Position numbers and translations under genes: made by a program
Shown: positions 1-9,577 of the stretch, one piece after another
Position numbering within the stretch: position 1 is the stretch's first letter
Layout of the letters: each line of letters opens with the position of its first letter
The notes under the pieces: model-generated
Database searches by the model: none
What the model was told of the DNA's origin: nothing
Seen by the model: the letters and a program-made list of their open reading frames with translations, nothing else
Source of the DNA: Enterobacter sp. 10-1
GTDB lineage: Bacteria > Pseudomonadota > Gammaproteobacteria > Enterobacterales > Enterobacteriaceae
NCBI GenBank assembly: GCA_002270295.1
Contig: NISF01000005.1
Location: forward strand, 186,555 to 250,554
Reading direction: 5' to 3'
Length of the DNA stretch: 64,000 bases

Positions 1-363
1 ACGGATTTTCTGCTGTGCCGGCAGCGCGTCAAGAATATCGGCAGGCAAGCCGCGCGTTTCCGGGCCAAACAGCAAAAAATCACCGTCCTGATAGCTCACC
101 GCGCTGTGGGCGGGCGTGCCTTTGGTGGTGAGCGCAAACAGGCGCTGCGGGCTGGCGCTTGCGACAAAAGCCGCATAATCGTGATGTCGCTGAACGGCGG
201 TAAACTCGTGATAATCCAGCCCGGCCCGACGCAGGCGCTTATCGTCCCAGGCGAAGCCCATCGGCTCGATGATATGCAGGCTAAAGCCGGTGTTGGCGCA
301 CAGGCGGATAATATTGCCGGTGTTCGGCGGGATCTCTGGTTCGAATAGTACAATGTTCAGCAT
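1..363 (-). CDS. trmL: tRNA (cytidine/uridine-2'-O-)-methyltransferase TrmL, 3' end outside window
   Basis: Reading leftward from the ATG at 363, 121 codons run off the window edge. The N-terminus ([17 protein letters not shown]) and the later [11 protein letters not shown] stretch are characteristic of the SPOUT-class methyltransferase TrmL (YibK). TrmL methylates the wobble nucleotide 34 ribose of the two tRNA-Leu isoacceptors, using S-adenosylmethionine bound in a trefoil knot. The E. coli protein has about 157 residues, so roughly 36 are missing here. It lies just downstream of lldD on the same strand, as in E. coli. A hairpin at 417-451 separates it from that operon. Confidence 0.95.
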   Translation of the reverse strand, partial: MLNIVLFEPEIPPNTGNIIRLCANTGFSLHIIEPMGFAWDDKRLRRAGLDYHEFTAVQRHHDYAAFVASASPQRLFALTTKGTPAHSAVSYQDGDFLLFGPETRGLPADILDALPAQQKIR

Positions 364-416
364 GCTGCCCTGTCTCATTAGGCTCTTGAGTGCGGGGGGC
401 AGAATAGCAGATATTT

Positions 417-451
417 CCCCGGCCCTCATCCCTGCGGGAGAGAGCCGGGGG
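417..451. repeat. GC-rich hairpin between lldD and trmL
   Basis: A CCCCGGCCCTC arm pairs imperfectly with GAGAGCCGGGG around a CCCTGCGGG core. It lies in the 94-bp gap after the lldD stop, and no clear T-run follows on the leftward strand. It resembles the other CCCTCTCC/GGAGAGGG-type intergenic hairpins in this window (4321-4340, 6975-7035, 11837-11857, 23481-23501). It may act as an mRNA 3'-end stabiliser or a weak terminator; the function is inferred. Confidence 0.5.
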
Positions 452-457
452 AGCGGA

Positions 458-1642
458 TTACGCGGCGTTACCCTGCTTCAGCGCGCTGAAGGTCTGCAGC
501 GCTTCGGCGTTTTGCACCAGCGAGTCGCGGCTGATTTCGCCGATGGTTTTGGTTCCGGTCAGGGTCATCGCCACCTTCATCTCTTTCTCAATCAGGTTCA
601 GCAAATTCGCTACCCCTTGCTTACCGTGCGTCGCCAGGGCGTACAGATAGGCGCGGCCGAGCAGCACGCTATCGGCGCCCAGCGCAATCATCCGCACCAC
701 GTCGAGGCCGTTGCGAATACCGCTATCGGCAAGAATCGCGATATCGCCCTTCACCGCATCGGCGATAGCGGGCAGCGCGCGGGCGGAGGAGAGGACGCCG
801 TCGAGCTGGCGGCCGCCGTGGTTGGAAACCACGATCCCGTCGGCGCCGAAGCGCACCGCATCCCGTGCATCCTGCGGATCGAGGATCCCCTTGATCACCA
901 TCGGGCCGTCCCAGAATTCGCGGATCCACTCAAGGTCTTTCCAGGAAATAGACGGATCGAAGTTATTGGCCAGCCAGCCGATATAGTCTTCAAGACCGGT
1001 CGGCTTGCCGAGATAGGCGGAAATATTGCCGAGGTCATGCGGGCGGCCGTTTAAGCCAACGTCCCATGCCCACTGCGGGTGGGTCATCGCCTGCCAGTAG
1101 CGGCGCAGCGCCGCATTCGGGCCGCTCATGCCGGAATGGGCGTCGCGATAGCGGGCCCCCGGCGTCGGCATATCAACGGTAAAGACCAGAGTTGAACAGC
1201 CCGCAGCCTTGGCGCGCTCCAGCGCATTGCGCATAAAGCCGCGGTCGCGCAGGACGTACAGCTGGAACCACATCGGGCGCTTGATGGTCGGGGCCACTTC
1301 TTCAATCGGGCATACGGAAACCGTGGAGAGGGTAAACGGAATGCCTTTATCATCCGCCGCTCCCGCCGCCTGCACTTCGCCGCGACGGGCATACATTCCG
1401 CACAGCCCGACCGGAGCCAGCGCCACCGGCATGGAGAGCTTTTCTTTGAACAGCGTGGTTTCCAGACTCAGGTCCGACATATTTTTCAGCACCCGCTGGC
1501 GCAGCGCCACGTCGGAGAGGTCTTCAACGTTGCGGCGCAGCGTGTGCTCGGCGTAGGCACCGCCGTCGATATAGTGGAACAGGAACGGCGGCAGGATACG
1601 CTGGGCGGCGGCGCGGTAGTCGCTGGCGGCTGAAATAATCAT
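458..1642 (-). CDS. lldD: L-lactate dehydrogenase (FMN, quinone-linked)
   Basis: 394 residues, nearly identical to E. coli LldD. This is a membrane-associated FMN enzyme that oxidises L-lactate to pyruvate and passes electrons to the quinone pool. The alpha-hydroxy-acid oxidase signature [10 protein letters not shown] places the catalytic histidine at H275. The start is the ATG at 1642, which shares one base with the lldR stop (TGATG). A GTG one codon upstream is less likely because E. coli LldD begins MIISAAS. AGGGAG upstream serves as ribosome binding site. It is the last gene of the lldP-lldR-lldD operon. Confidence 0.97.
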   Translation of the reverse strand: MIISAASDYRAAAQRILPPFLFHYIDGGAYAEHTLRRNVEDLSDVALRQRVLKNMSDLSLETTLFKEKLSMPVALAPVGLCGMYARRGEVQAAGAADDKGIPFTLSTVSVCPIEEVAPTIKRPMWFQLYVLRDRGFMRNALERAKAAGCSTLVFTVDMPTPGARYRDAHSGMSGPNAALRRYWQAMTHPQWAWDVGLNGRPHDLGNISAYLGKPTGLEDYIGWLANNFDPSISWKDLEWIREFWDGPMVIKGILDPQDARDAVRFGADGIVVSNHGGRQLDGVLSSARALPAIADAVKGDIAILADSGIRNGLDVVRMIALGADSVLLGRAYLYALATHGKQGVANLLNLIEKEMKVAMTLTGTKTIGEISRDSLVQNAEALQTFSALKQGNAA

Positions 1643-2415
1643 CACGAGTTCTCCCTGGAATTCTCATTGTGGTCACCGGGCAGGCGGGTAATGCGCGCCT
1701 GGCGGGCCTGGTCTTCATCAAAATGTTTAATCGTGGCGTGCACAAAGCCTAAATGGGCCATCATCGCCTGACGCGCGCCCTCGGCGTCAGCGGCAAAAAT
1801 GGCGTCCATAACGGCCTGGTGCTGTTCGGTCAGGCGGGCGAAAACCGGCGGAACAAGGTACATCCGCTGGCGGCTCTCCTTGACCGACGATTGCAGGAGG
1901 TCGAAAAAACCGCGCATGGTTTGCAGCAGCACGACGTTGTGCGACGCTTCGGCAATCGCCAGGTGGAAGCGGACGTCGGCCTGGGAGGCCAGATCCGGAT
2001 CTTCGCTCTGGGTGGCTTCAAAGCACAGGCGGATTTTCTCTTTTTCGGCATCGGTAGCCCGCATCGCGGCATGCCAGGCGGTACTGGCCTCGATGGCGTG
2101 GCGGGCTTCCAGAATATCAAAGCTGTAGTCGGGGTCGTCGGCGAGCAGCGTTTTCAGCGGCTGAACGATATTCTGTTCCGACCACGCCTCGTGCTGCCAG
2201 CGGACAAAGGTTCCGCCGCCGCGTCGGCTCAGCAGGAGACCTTCGTTCACCAGCATCGCCAGCGCCTCGCGCAGCGAGTTACGCGACACGCCAAGCAGAG
2301 CGGCCAGCTGCCGTTCGGCGGGCAATCGCATGCCCGCCTCCAGGTTTTGTTCTTCAATCAGCTCCCGCACGCGACGGGCGACGTCGTCTGCGAGGCGCTT
2401 AGGCATAACTATCAC
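1642..2415 (-). CDS. lldR: L-lactate-responsive GntR-family regulator LldR
   Basis: 257 residues with an N-terminal GntR winged helix (roughly 8-75, including [12 protein letters not shown]) and a C-terminal FadR-type all-helical ligand domain. It represses the lld operon without L-lactate and activates it with lactate. The start is GTG at 2415, overlapping the lldP stop by four bases (GTGA), as expected for translational coupling. The first residues MIVMPKRL match E. coli LldR (MIVLPRRL). Its predicted operators flank the operon promoter at 4137-4153 and 4263-4279. Confidence 0.96.
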   Translation of the reverse strand: MIVMPKRLADDVARRVRELIEEQNLEAGMRLPAERQLAALLGVSRNSLREALAMLVNEGLLLSRRGGGTFVRWQHEAWSEQNIVQPLKTLLADDPDYSFDILEARHAIEASTAWHAAMRATDAEKEKIRLCFEATQSEDPDLASQADVRFHLAIAEASHNVVLLQTMRGFFDLLQSSVKESRQRMYLVPPVFARLTEQHQAVMDAIFAADAEGARQAMMAHLGFVHATIKHFDEDQARQARITRLPGDHNENSRENS

Positions 2416-4067
2416 GGGATCATCCAGGTTAAGACGTAGGCCTGCAGCGTGGTGATGACGCCGACCATACAGGTAAAGATCAGGCTATGTTTTACGGTAA
2501 AGCGGAACAGATCGGACTCCCTGCCCACCAGGCCTACCGCCGCACAGGCGATGGCGATGGACTGCGGGGAGATCATCTTCCCGGTAACTCCGCCGGTAGT
2601 GTTGGCGGCAACCAGCAGGATATCGGAAACGCCAATTTGCTGCGCCGCCGTGGCCTGTAGCGCGGCGAACAGCGCGTTCGACGAGGTATCTGAACCGGTC
2701 AGGAACACCCCCAGCCAGCCGAGGAACGGCGAGAAGAAGGTAAACGCATGGCCGGTATGCGCCAGAGCGAGAGCCAGCGTTGACGACAGTCCGGAGTAGT
2801 TCGAGATAAACGCGAACGCCAGAACCATGCCGATTGAGTAAATCGGCAGCGCCAGCTCCTTGAGCGTGCTGCCAAAGGTGATCAGCGCGTCTTTCGGCTT
2901 CATGCGCAGCCAGACCACGGAAAGTATAGCCGCGAACAGAATCGCCGTACCGGTGGCCGACAGCCAGTCGAATTTATACACCGCGGCGTAAGGCGTCGCG
3001 GCGCTGACCACCGGCGGCATGCGGGCGACCATCTTATCGAGGAACGGCACGGAGATATTAATCACGAAGTCGTACATCGCGCCGCCCGGAGCAAACAGGG
3101 CCTTAAACGGCGGGATGCTCCACAGCGTGACGGTGGCGGTCAGGAACAGGAACGGCGACCAGGCGCGAATGACCTGCCCAGCGGTGTAATGCGTGCGCGC
3201 CAGGGTTTGATCGACCTGCGCGGCGCCCATATCGCCAAAGCGGAAGATGCGCACCGGCTGCCAGCGCTTGAGGAACAGGGTCAGACAGACCAGCGACACC
3301 AGCGAGGAGATAATGTCCGGCAGCTCCGGGCCAAGGAAGTTTGAGCTGAGGTATTGTGCAATTGCAAAGGAGCCGCCGGCGACCATGACCGCAGGCCAGG
3401 TCTCTTTGACACCGCGCCAGCCGTCCATAATCGCCATAATCCAGAACAGCACGATGATCGTCAGGAACGGCAGCTGGCGTCCGACCATCTGGCCGATGGC
3501 AAAGCTGTCGATACCGGTGACCTGGCCGGCGACCAGAATGGGGATCCCCATCGCCCCGAAGGCAACCGGCGCGGTGTTTACTATCAGGCACAGGCCCGCA
3601 GCGTACAGGGGGTTAAAGCCGAGGCCAACCAGCAGCGCGGCGGTAATCGCCACCGGAGCACCAAAGCCCGCGGCCCCTTCGAGGAAGGCGCCGAAGGAGA
3701 AGCCGACGATCAGCATCTGCAGGCGCTGGTCGGGGGTAATGGAGAGAATGGACGAGCGGATAATCTCGAACTGCCCGGTTTTCACCGAGATTTTGTAGAC
3801 GAATACGGCGGCAATAATAATCCAGGCGATGGGCCACAGGCCGTAGAAGAAGCCGTAGACTACCGAAGTCAGCGCGCGATCGACCGGCATTTTATAGAAC
3901 AGCAGCGCCACCGACAGCGCGATCGCGACGGTCCAGGTGGCGGCAATGTACCCCTTGAGCTTGAGCTTAATCAGGGCAAAAAAGAAAAACAGAATCGGTA
4001 GCGATGCGATAAAGCTTGAGAGCCAGATATTACCGGCCGGATCGTAATTTTGTTGCCAGAGATTCAT
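2412..4067 (-). CDS. lldP: L-lactate permease LldP
   Basis: 551 residues, the E. coli length, with a dozen or more hydrophobic segments. It is the LctP-family proton symporter for L-lactate (also D-lactate and glycolate) in the inner membrane. The ATG at 4067 ([13 protein letters not shown]) is chosen because it matches E. coli and has GGAGA five bases upstream. An in-frame start at 4079 would add only four residues. It is the first gene of the lldPRD operon, overlapping lldR by four bases. Confidence 0.97.
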   Translation of the reverse strand: MNLWQQNYDPAGNIWLSSFIASLPILFFFFALIKLKLKGYIAATWTVAIALSVALLFYKMPVDRALTSVVYGFFYGLWPIAWIIIAAVFVYKISVKTGQFEIIRSSILSITPDQRLQMLIVGFSFGAFLEGAAGFGAPVAITAALLVGLGFNPLYAAGLCLIVNTAPVAFGAMGIPILVAGQVTGIDSFAIGQMVGRQLPFLTIIVLFWIMAIMDGWRGVKETWPAVMVAGGSFAIAQYLSSNFLGPELPDIISSLVSLVCLTLFLKRWQPVRIFRFGDMGAAQVDQTLARTHYTAGQVIRAWSPFLFLTATVTLWSIPPFKALFAPGGAMYDFVINISVPFLDKMVARMPPVVSAATPYAAVYKFDWLSATGTAILFAAILSVVWLRMKPKDALITFGSTLKELALPIYSIGMVLAFAFISNYSGLSSTLALALAHTGHAFTFFSPFLGWLGVFLTGSDTSSNALFAALQATAAQQIGVSDILLVAANTTGGVTGKMISPQSIAIACAAVGLVGRESDLFRFTVKHSLIFTCMVGVITTLQAYVLTWMIP

Positions 4068-4136
4068 GCAGGTCTCCATCGGGCCACCACGATGCTGTGC
4101 TGAGTCTGCGCTCTTTGCAGGTCACACCATTTGTAA

Positions 4137-4153
4137 AACTGGCCCAGCCAAAA
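4137..4153. promoter_or_regulatory. LldR operator, promoter-proximal (O2-like)
   Basis: AACTGGCCCAGCCAAAA is an imperfect copy of the AATTGGCCNNACCAATT-type LldR operator. It lies about 70 bp upstream of the lldP start. Its centre is 126 bp from the second site at 4263-4279, matching the wide separation of the two E. coli lld operators, which flank the promoter. Assignment rests on motif similarity and position. Confidence 0.7.
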
Positions 4154-4262
4154 GGTAGTTGTAGGGTTAACGACAACGAATGGTTAACCAAATGTTATTA
4201 ATGAGCAATATGGTTGTGACTAAAAATGATGGATATGTGAACTATTGGACGGTTTAAGAAAT

Positions 4263-4279
4263 AATTGGTTGGGCCAATT
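4263..4279. promoter_or_regulatory. LldR operator, distal (O1-like)
   Basis: AATTGGTTGGGCCAATT is palindromic in its outer six bases (AATTGG/CCAATT) and matches the LldR consensus closely on the reverse strand. It is the upstream member of the operator pair. The 4154-4262 stretch between the sites should hold the lldP promoter. GTTAAC and ATGTTATTAA elements there resemble ArcA sites, but no confident -10/-35 pair was identified. Confidence 0.75.
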
Positions 4280-4320
4280 GGGGCGGAATTAAGGGGGAAG
4301 CGTTTTGAGAATGGAGAATC

Positions 4321-4340
4321 CCCTCTCCGGGCGGAGAGGG
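4321..4340. repeat. CCCTCTCCG/CGGAGAGGG hairpin downstream of yibL
   Basis: A perfect 9-bp inverted repeat (4321-4329 and 4332-4340) with a 2-base loop lies just past the yibL stop, between yibL and the lld promoter region. It belongs to the pyrimidine/purine hairpin family seen elsewhere in the window. It may end or stabilise the yibL transcript, but there is no T-run. Confidence 0.55.
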
Positions 4341-4348
4341 AAGGGGGA

Positions 4349-4711
4349 TCAGAATGCGATTTTAGAGAAACCGGTCATTTCTGTGAGCTTCATTTCACGC
4401 CCCAGAGCGGTCATCGGGTGAACGATAACCAGGCCACGCACGCTTTTTTTCAGCTTGCCCATATCGGCCTGCTCTTTTTTAGTGATCGCGCGGCGGTGCG
4501 GCAGGCTCATAAGCTTTTGCGCTTCTTTGCTCAGCTTCTGACCCTGAACGTCGCGCAGGCGCACGATTTCCGCTTCAATGGTCTCTTTTTCTTTTTCCAG
4601 CTCGGCGTATTTGTCCGCGGCTTCAACCAGCGACATATCGGCCTGCTGATGGCGGATGGCGTCGAGACGGTCGCTCAAACGCTTGATTTCATTCTTTTCG
4701 ACTTCTTTCAT
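4349..4711 (-). CDS. yibL: YibL family ribosome-associated protein
   Basis: 120 residues, matching E. coli YibL in length and sequence. The N-terminal half (about 1-65) is rich in Glu, Lys, Leu and Ala and looks like a coiled coil. The C-terminal half is basic. E. coli YibL co-purifies with ribosomes; its molecular role is unknown. The start is ATG at 4711, with no strong Shine-Dalgarno visible. It stands alone between yibT (divergent) and the lld operon. Confidence 0.93.
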   Translation of the reverse strand: MKEVEKNEIKRLSDRLDAIRHQQADMSLVEAADKYAELEKEKETIEAEIVRLRDVQGQKLSKEAQKLMSLPHRRAITKKEQADMGKLKKSVRGLVIVHPMTALGREMKLTEMTGFSKIAF

Positions 4712-4986
4712 GGTGATTTAATCTATTAATAAAGGGGGTTCAACGCCATATAGTATGGGCTGTGAGTTCTGTTGTGGGTAGTTATTTATCGAAATCTCGC
4801 GGCTTTGCCCGGCGAAGCATCATTCAGTGTAAATTCTAATTAATTGAATAATAAAACTATTATTACTAAAATAACGCTGAATTTCGATTCTGTGAAGCTT
4901 GACGAAACTTAAGCACGTTTTCCTTAACCGCGCCCCCTTTTTTAGCTAATTCTTAATAAGAGTATCCTTAAGAAGAGGAGGTCATA
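4712..4986. other. Divergent yibL/yibT intergenic region
   Basis: 275 bp of AT-rich sequence without a credible reading frame. It should hold promoters for both divergent genes. A TTGACG at 4899-4904 could be a -35 for yibT but lacks a good -10 partner. A strong AGGAGG lies at 4975-4980 before the yibT ATG. No clear operator was seen. Confidence 0.5.
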
Positions 4987-5211
4987 ATGGCGAAAATTGG
5001 CGACGGCGTACCGCTTATTATCGATAAGACGGTTGATTTTATGGCTTCAAGCCAGGCTTTTATGGAGTATTTGAAGAAATCCCCGCGTTTGCAGCACGTG
5101 CCGAGCGAGATTCCGCAGAATAAAGAGGAGCTGTTTCTCAGTCGTCTGGAGTATTACAGGCAGCTGTATCGGCCAGCATGCGGTGAGCATGAGCGGGAGT
5201 CAGAGCGTTAG
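4987..5211 (+). CDS. yibT: Small conserved protein YibT
   Basis: 74 residues beginning [25 protein letters not shown], recognisably the same as E. coli YibT, which occupies the same place between yibL and mtlR. The function is unknown; no signal peptide or membrane segment is seen. The ATG at 4987 is preceded by a near-perfect AGGAGG. The 3' end overlaps the convergent mtlR 3' end by 12 bp. Confidence 0.85.
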   Translation: MAKIGDGVPLIIDKTVDFMASSQAFMEYLKKSPRLQHVPSEIPQNKEELFLSRLEYYRQLYRPACGEHERESER

Positions 5212-5799
5212 TTTCTGAAAAGCTTTTTTTAAGCTGATTCGGGAAATCAGCTCGGTCAGAGACAGCATCATCGTTGAGCGTACAACCTGCTGGTAGCGCA
5301 GCTTCTGCATTGCCAGCAGTTCCGCATCGCTATCATCAAACAGCGGCAGAGGCGGCAGCGCGCTGACGCAGTGCAGTTCGCCAAAAGGCCCGAGGATCTC
5401 ATCGTCAGTAAAGCCGTACTCGTTGCCGTCGTGGTTGAGCTCTTCGCGCAGGGCCATAAGCAGCTCGGCGTCTTCGTATTCGGCGCGACTAATCACCCCA
5501 AGGCCGTAAATCAGCTTCAGGCGTACGGAAAGGTCGCCCAGCGGCCCGTCGCCGTCCAGCAACGGTTCCACTGCGTATTTCACCGCGTAATCATCTTTGC
5601 GGAATACCTGAAGCACCAGGATATTAACCGCCTCAGTGAGTAGCTCGACGGCGGCGATCAGGAAGCTTCGTACGGTTTTGCCAGCATTCAGACGCTCAAG
5701 CACACGGTTTTCAAATGCCTGTGTTTCTTCCATTATTGCCTGCATATCTGACAGGAGTAGTAGTGGGCGCGGTTCGTGCCGCGCCTGTTCGTGCCTCAT
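5200..5799 (-). CDS. mtlR: Mannitol operon repressor MtlR
   Basis: Up to 199 residues; the body from [22 protein letters not shown] onward closely matches E. coli MtlR (195 aa). MtlR represses mannitol uptake and catabolism and does not belong to a classical helix-turn-helix family. The ATG at 5799 overlaps the mtlD stop by four bases (ATGA), suggesting coupling. The first 18 residues differ from E. coli, and an internal ATG at 5745 is an alternative start, although it lacks a Shine-Dalgarno sequence. It is the last gene of mtlADR. Confidence 0.93.
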   Translation of the reverse strand: MRHEQARHEPRPLLLLSDMQAIMEETQAFENRVLERLNAGKTVRSFLIAAVELLTEAVNILVLQVFRKDDYAVKYAVEPLLDGDGPLGDLSVRLKLIYGLGVISRAEYEDAELLMALREELNHDGNEYGFTDDEILGPFGELHCVSALPPLPLFDDSDAELLAMQKLRYQQVVRSTMMLSLTELISRISLKKAFQKLTL

Positions 5800-6944
5800 T
5801 TGATGGCGTTATAGTCGTTAACGGCCTCCAGCACCACGTCGCTTGCGGCATCCAGACCGGAAATCTGTGCCAGCGCGGCCTGCGGCCCTTTCTCAGCGAT
5901 CAGCGCGGCCAGCTCCTGCGCCTGCGGGTCTTCAGCGCAGCGGAAATGCATTGCTGCGGCGATCCCTTGCACCAGGTTCTGGTGCGGCAGGGCGTATTCC
6001 AGCGTGCCGAGCAGCGGCTTAACCAGCCGATCGCCCGCGCTGAGTTTACGCAACGGCTGGCGGCCAACGCGCTCAACGTCATCTTTCAAATACGGGTTCT
6101 CGAAACGACCAAGAATCTTCTGGATATAGGCGGCGTGCTTCCGGGCATCAAAGCCGTAGCGTTTGATCAGTACCGCGCCGCTCTCTTCCATGGCCCCTTT
6201 GACTACGGCGCGAATTTTCTCATCGAGGATCGCGTCGCGAATGGTCTGGTGGCCCGCCAGTTTTCCGAGGTAGGCGGTTATAGCATGTCCGGTGTTTAAG
6301 GTGAATAGCTTACGTTCGACAAATGCCATCAGGTTGTCGGTTAATTCCATGCCTGGGATAGCGGGCAGGACGCCCTTAAACTGGGTTTTATCGACAATCC
6401 ATTCGCTGAAGGTCTCCACGGTGACTTCCAGCGGGTCGTGGGTTGCGGACGCGGACGGCGGCACAATACGGTCGACGGCGGAATCGACGAAGCCGACGTG
6501 GGCTTCTACCCAGGCCTTGTCTTCTTCGGCCAGCGCGTTAAACACGTGGCCCTTCAGCTGCGTGGTTCCGCGCACCATGTTCTCGCAGGCAATGATGTTC
6601 AGCGGGGCTTCAAGCCCTTGCGCCTTGCGCTTTACCAGGCCTTTGGCAATGGCCGGGGCGATGCGCTCCAGCACGACCGGGCCGACGGCGGTGGTGATGA
6701 GGTCAACGCTGGCAATCAGCTCAACGACCTCATCGCCGATGCTGCTCACGGCATTGACGCCGGATACGGTATCCACCTGCTCATTTTCGCCGACAACATG
6801 AACCTGATAGCTATGACGGGCGTTCAGGGCATCCAGAACGACCTGATTCACATCGGCAAACGTTAAGGTGATTCCCGCGTCGGCCAGCAGTTTACCGATA
6901 AAGCCACGCCCGATATTACCTGCGCCAAAATGTAATGCTTTCAT
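5796..6944 (-). CDS. mtlD: Mannitol-1-phosphate 5-dehydrogenase
   Basis: 382 residues, as in E. coli. It oxidises mannitol-1-phosphate, the product of the MtlA PTS, to fructose-6-phosphate with NAD+. The N-terminal Rossmann motif GAGNIGRGF and the polyol-dehydrogenase stretch [19 protein letters not shown], holding the catalytic lysine, are both visible. The ATG at 6944 ([10 protein letters not shown]) has AAGGT upstream and matches E. coli. An earlier in-frame ATG at 6959 would add five unrelated residues. A 181-bp gap with hairpins separates it from mtlA. Confidence 0.97.
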   Translation of the reverse strand: MKALHFGAGNIGRGFIGKLLADAGITLTFADVNQVVLDALNARHSYQVHVVGENEQVDTVSGVNAVSSIGDEVVELIASVDLITTAVGPVVLERIAPAIAKGLVKRKAQGLEAPLNIIACENMVRGTTQLKGHVFNALAEEDKAWVEAHVGFVDSAVDRIVPPSASATHDPLEVTVETFSEWIVDKTQFKGVLPAIPGMELTDNLMAFVERKLFTLNTGHAITAYLGKLAGHQTIRDAILDEKIRAVVKGAMEESGAVLIKRYGFDARKHAAYIQKILGRFENPYLKDDVERVGRQPLRKLSAGDRLVKPLLGTLEYALPHQNLVQGIAAAMHFRCAEDPQAQELAALIAEKGPQAALAQISGLDAASDVVLEAVNDYNAIK

Positions 6945-6974
6945 AGTATTAACCTTCAATTAATGTTTTTACCT

Positions 6975-7035
6975 GAGAGGGCTGGGGTGAGGCTTGTCCC
7001 TTACCCTAACCCTCTCTCCAGCATGTGGAGAGAGG
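6975..7035. repeat. Hairpin repeats between mtlA and mtlD
   Basis: CCTCTCTCCA (7011-7020) pairs with TGGAGAGAGG (7026-7035), next to GAGAGGGCTGGGGTGAGG (6975-6992). The latter is the same GAGAGGG-TTGGGGTGAGG tract that flanks the hairpin at 23481-23501. Further right, 7096-7130 is GC-rich and REP-like (gcgccttatccgggcagcaggctac). The element lies inside the mtlA-mtlD transcript and could affect mRNA stability or relative expression. Confidence 0.6.
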
Positions 7036-7125
7036 CTGGTGTCTTTCTCGTCGCTTCGGGGCGCGTTGCGGCGCCGGCGGAGAACGGCCCGGACGTCGGC
7101 GCAGGCGCCTTATCCGGGCAGCAGG

Positions 7126-9039
7126 CTACGCTTTGTTCAGCAGCGCCAGCACTTCTTCCACGCTGGTGGTGTGCGTCAGGCGCTCAATCACTTTTTCATC
7201 GTCCAGCGCATTGGTCAGGCTGGTGATGACCTGAATGTGCTCGTTGTTGCGGGCGGCGATGCCGATGACCAGACGGGCAATGTCATCTTCCTCTTCGCCA
7301 AAACGAACGCCCTGCGGGTACTGACAGAACACCACGCCGGTTTTCAGGACGCGATCTTTCGCTTCGATAGTGCCGTGCGGTACCGCGATGGACTCACCCA
7401 GATAGGTTGAGGTCAGCTTTTCGCGATCCAGCATCGCCTGCACGTATTCCGGTTCAACGTAGCCGCCTTTGACCAGCTGCTCGCCGGCAAAGAGAATGGC
7501 TTCTTCTTTGGTCGCCGCGTGACGACCGAGGAAGATATTTTCCGCCCCGAGCCTGAACAGGTGAGTATCGGCAGCGTCAAAGCTGTCCTTCAGGCTACCG
7601 CGAACTTTCTCTTCATTGTCGGTATGACGCTGCGCCGCGACCAGACGTTCGGTCAGGCTGGTGTACAGGCCGCTATCGAGGAAGTTGGTCAGCGAAATAT
7701 GCTGAGCCTGCGGTACCTGGCGCATGGCGCGTTCGGTCAGGTCGCGGTGGGTAATCACCAGGTCGACGTCCGGCGGCAGGTTGTTAATCGCACAGTTGGT
7801 GACGGAGATATTGCTCAGTCCCGCATCCTGTACTTTCTTACGCAGCACGCCCGCGCCCATTGCGCTGGAACCCATACCGGCGTCACAGGCAACGATGATT
7901 TTGCGCACGTGGCTCAGGTCGTTAGCGACATCGCCTGCGGCCAGCGGAGTCGCCGCGCCTTTGGAGGCTGACTTCATATCCTGCATACGGCGGGTTGCCG
8001 CATCGATATCCTCTTCTTCTTTCACTTTGCTGGTTTTCAGCAGAATGGCGGAGACCACGAAGGAGACGGCCATAGCGGCGATAATCGCAGCGATGTTAGC
8101 AAAATAGGCGCCTTTCGGAGTCATTGCCAGTACCGCCAGGATGGAGCCCGGAGAAGCCGGAGACACCAGGCCACCGTTGAGGATAGTCAGGGTGAATACG
8201 CCGGTCATACCGCCGAGGATAACGGCCAGGATCAGACGCGGGTTCATCAGCACGTACGGGAAGTAGATTTCGTGAATACCGCCGAGGAAGTGGATGATTG
8301 CCGCGCCGCCTGCGGACTGCTTAGCATTGCCGCGACCAAAGAACATGTACGCCAGCAGCACGCCCATCCCCGGACCCGGGTTCGCTTCAATCAGGAAGAA
8401 GATTGATTTGCCCAGCTCGTGGGACTGCTGAATACCCAGCGGCGAGAAGATGCCGTGGTTGATGGCGTTATTCAGGAACAGGATTTTCGCCGGTTCTACG
8501 AAGATAGACGCCAGCGGCAGCATGTCATGCACAACCATGAAGTTAACGCCCGCCGCCAGAATTTTGGACAGGACTTCAACCGCAGGGCCAATGCCGAGAA
8601 ACGCCAGAATCGCCAGGATCATCCCGATGATGCCGGCGGAGAAGTTATTCACCAGCATCTCGAAGCCGGACTTAATCTTACCGTCTACCCAGCTGTCAAA
8701 ATGTTTAATCGCCCAGCCGCCCAGCGGACCGGCAATCATCGCGCCGAGGAACATCGGCATATCCGCGCCGACGATCACGCCCATAGTCGTAATCGCGCCG
8801 ACCACGCCGCCGCGCTCGCCGCCAATCAGCTTACCACCGGTGTAACCGATCAGCAGCGGCAGCAGGTAGGTAATCATCGGGCCGACCAGCTTCGCCAGCG
8901 TCTCGCTTGGCAGCCATCCTGTCGGAATGAATAGTGCGGTGATGATACCCCACGCGATAAACGCGCCGATGTTTGGCATCACCATATTGCTAAGGAAACG
9001 ACCAAAGCTTTGCACCTTGATCTTGATATCGGATGACAT
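7126..9039 (-). CDS. mtlA: Mannitol-specific PTS permease IICBA
   Basis: 637 residues, the same length as E. coli EII-Mtl. Residues about 1-345 form the membrane IIC domain. About 375-470 is IIB, with the phosphocysteine in IIVACDAGMGSS near 384. About 490-637 is IIA, with the phosphohistidine in IAVPHGT near 554. It imports mannitol and phosphorylates it to mannitol-1-phosphate. ATG at 9039 follows an AGGGG Shine-Dalgarno. It is the first gene of mtlADR, preceded by a promoter region with several CRP-like sites. Confidence 0.98.
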   Translation of the reverse strand: MSSDIKIKVQSFGRFLSNMVMPNIGAFIAWGIITALFIPTGWLPSETLAKLVGPMITYLLPLLIGYTGGKLIGGERGGVVGAITTMGVIVGADMPMFLGAMIAGPLGGWAIKHFDSWVDGKIKSGFEMLVNNFSAGIIGMILAILAFLGIGPAVEVLSKILAAGVNFMVVHDMLPLASIFVEPAKILFLNNAINHGIFSPLGIQQSHELGKSIFFLIEANPGPGMGVLLAYMFFGRGNAKQSAGGAAIIHFLGGIHEIYFPYVLMNPRLILAVILGGMTGVFTLTILNGGLVSPASPGSILAVLAMTPKGAYFANIAAIIAAMAVSFVVSAILLKTSKVKEEEDIDAATRRMQDMKSASKGAATPLAAGDVANDLSHVRKIIVACDAGMGSSAMGAGVLRKKVQDAGLSNISVTNCAINNLPPDVDLVITHRDLTERAMRQVPQAQHISLTNFLDSGLYTSLTERLVAAQRHTDNEEKVRGSLKDSFDAADTHLFRLGAENIFLGRHAATKEEAILFAGEQLVKGGYVEPEYVQAMLDREKLTSTYLGESIAVPHGTIEAKDRVLKTGVVFCQYPQGVRFGEEEDDIARLVIGIAARNNEHIQVITSLTNALDDEKVIERLTHTTSVEEVLALLNKA

Positions 9040-9184
9040 AAAACACCCCTTTTTCTGTTTTGCTTATCGCGTAGGCTAAAAGCCTGAGGCTTGTTGTTAA
9101 TGTGGCGGCAGAGGAAGCCGGACCCTGATTGATAAAGCGAAATCTGGCACTGAATCATAGAACTGTCCAGTGACCGGGTCTTTA

Positions 9185-9200
9185 TGTGATCTGCATCACG
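9185..9200. promoter_or_regulatory. CRP-like site 1 of mtlA
   Basis: TGTGATCTGCATCACG matches TGTGA-N6-TCACA at nine of ten conserved positions. It is the site closest to the predicted mtlA -10. Confidence 0.8.
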
Positions 9201-9228
9201 TGAATATAGGCGATCGTGAGGTGTATAT

Positions 9229-9244
9229 AGTGATATGTGTCACA
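9229..9244. promoter_or_regulatory. CRP-like site 2 of mtlA
   Basis: AGTGATATGTGTCACA matches the CRP consensus except for the first base. It is centred 44 bp from site 1, about four helical turns. Confidence 0.75.
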
Positions 9245-9301
9245 TAATGGCTGTGCAAAAAAGCGGCTGAGGGATAATTTGGTGCCGAAAATGCGCTTTA
9301 A

Positions 9302-9317
9302 TGTGACGCATATCTCA
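9302..9317. promoter_or_regulatory. CRP-like site 3 of mtlA
   Basis: TGTGACGCATATCTCA has a perfect left half and a one-mismatch right half of the CRP consensus. It is probably a weaker site. Confidence 0.55.
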
Positions 9318-9345
9318 ATTTTTAATCTGTGAATAATTATTTATA

Positions 9346-9361
9346 TGTGATGTTAATCACA
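9346..9361. promoter_or_regulatory. CRP-like site 4 (perfect palindrome)
   Basis: TGTGATGTTAATCACA is a full match to TGTGA-N6-TCACA. It lies between mtlA and yibI and could serve mtlA at a distance or the divergent yibI side. Confidence 0.8.
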
Positions 9362-9577
9362 AAATATCGTGACTTGTTTTTAGCGCCTGTGATCTCAGAC
9401 AGATTCCCCGCCGTTTCATACGCCGGGATGTAACGGCGACGCGCGTCGCGCTGGCGATCGTTTTTTCTCGCCAGATGGTAAAAATGAGATGCGTGAATTA
9501 TGCTCAAATCATCAGTCGGGATTCTATTTGACTGTCTACATCCTGATATAAATTATTAGCGTAAATTCGAGGAAAAT

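Larger units (their letters stand above)
9040..9577. promoter_or_regulatory. mtlA / yibI divergent control region
   Basis: 538 bp without genes. For mtlA a leftward -10 (TATGAT, complement of 9154-9159) is seen, with the nearest CRP-like site centred about 35-45 bp upstream of the expected start, a class II-like position. Three further CRP-like palindromes lie beyond. The E. coli mtl promoter also has multiple CRP sites. The right part (9400-9577) should carry the yibI promoter; GAGGAAAAT directly before 9578 is its Shine-Dalgarno. No MtlR site could be identified. Confidence 0.7.

Noticed and set aside
4016-4201. 61-codon plus-strand open frame in the lldP promoter region
   Set aside because: Overlaps the lldP start antisense and the operator; no ribosome binding site or homology.
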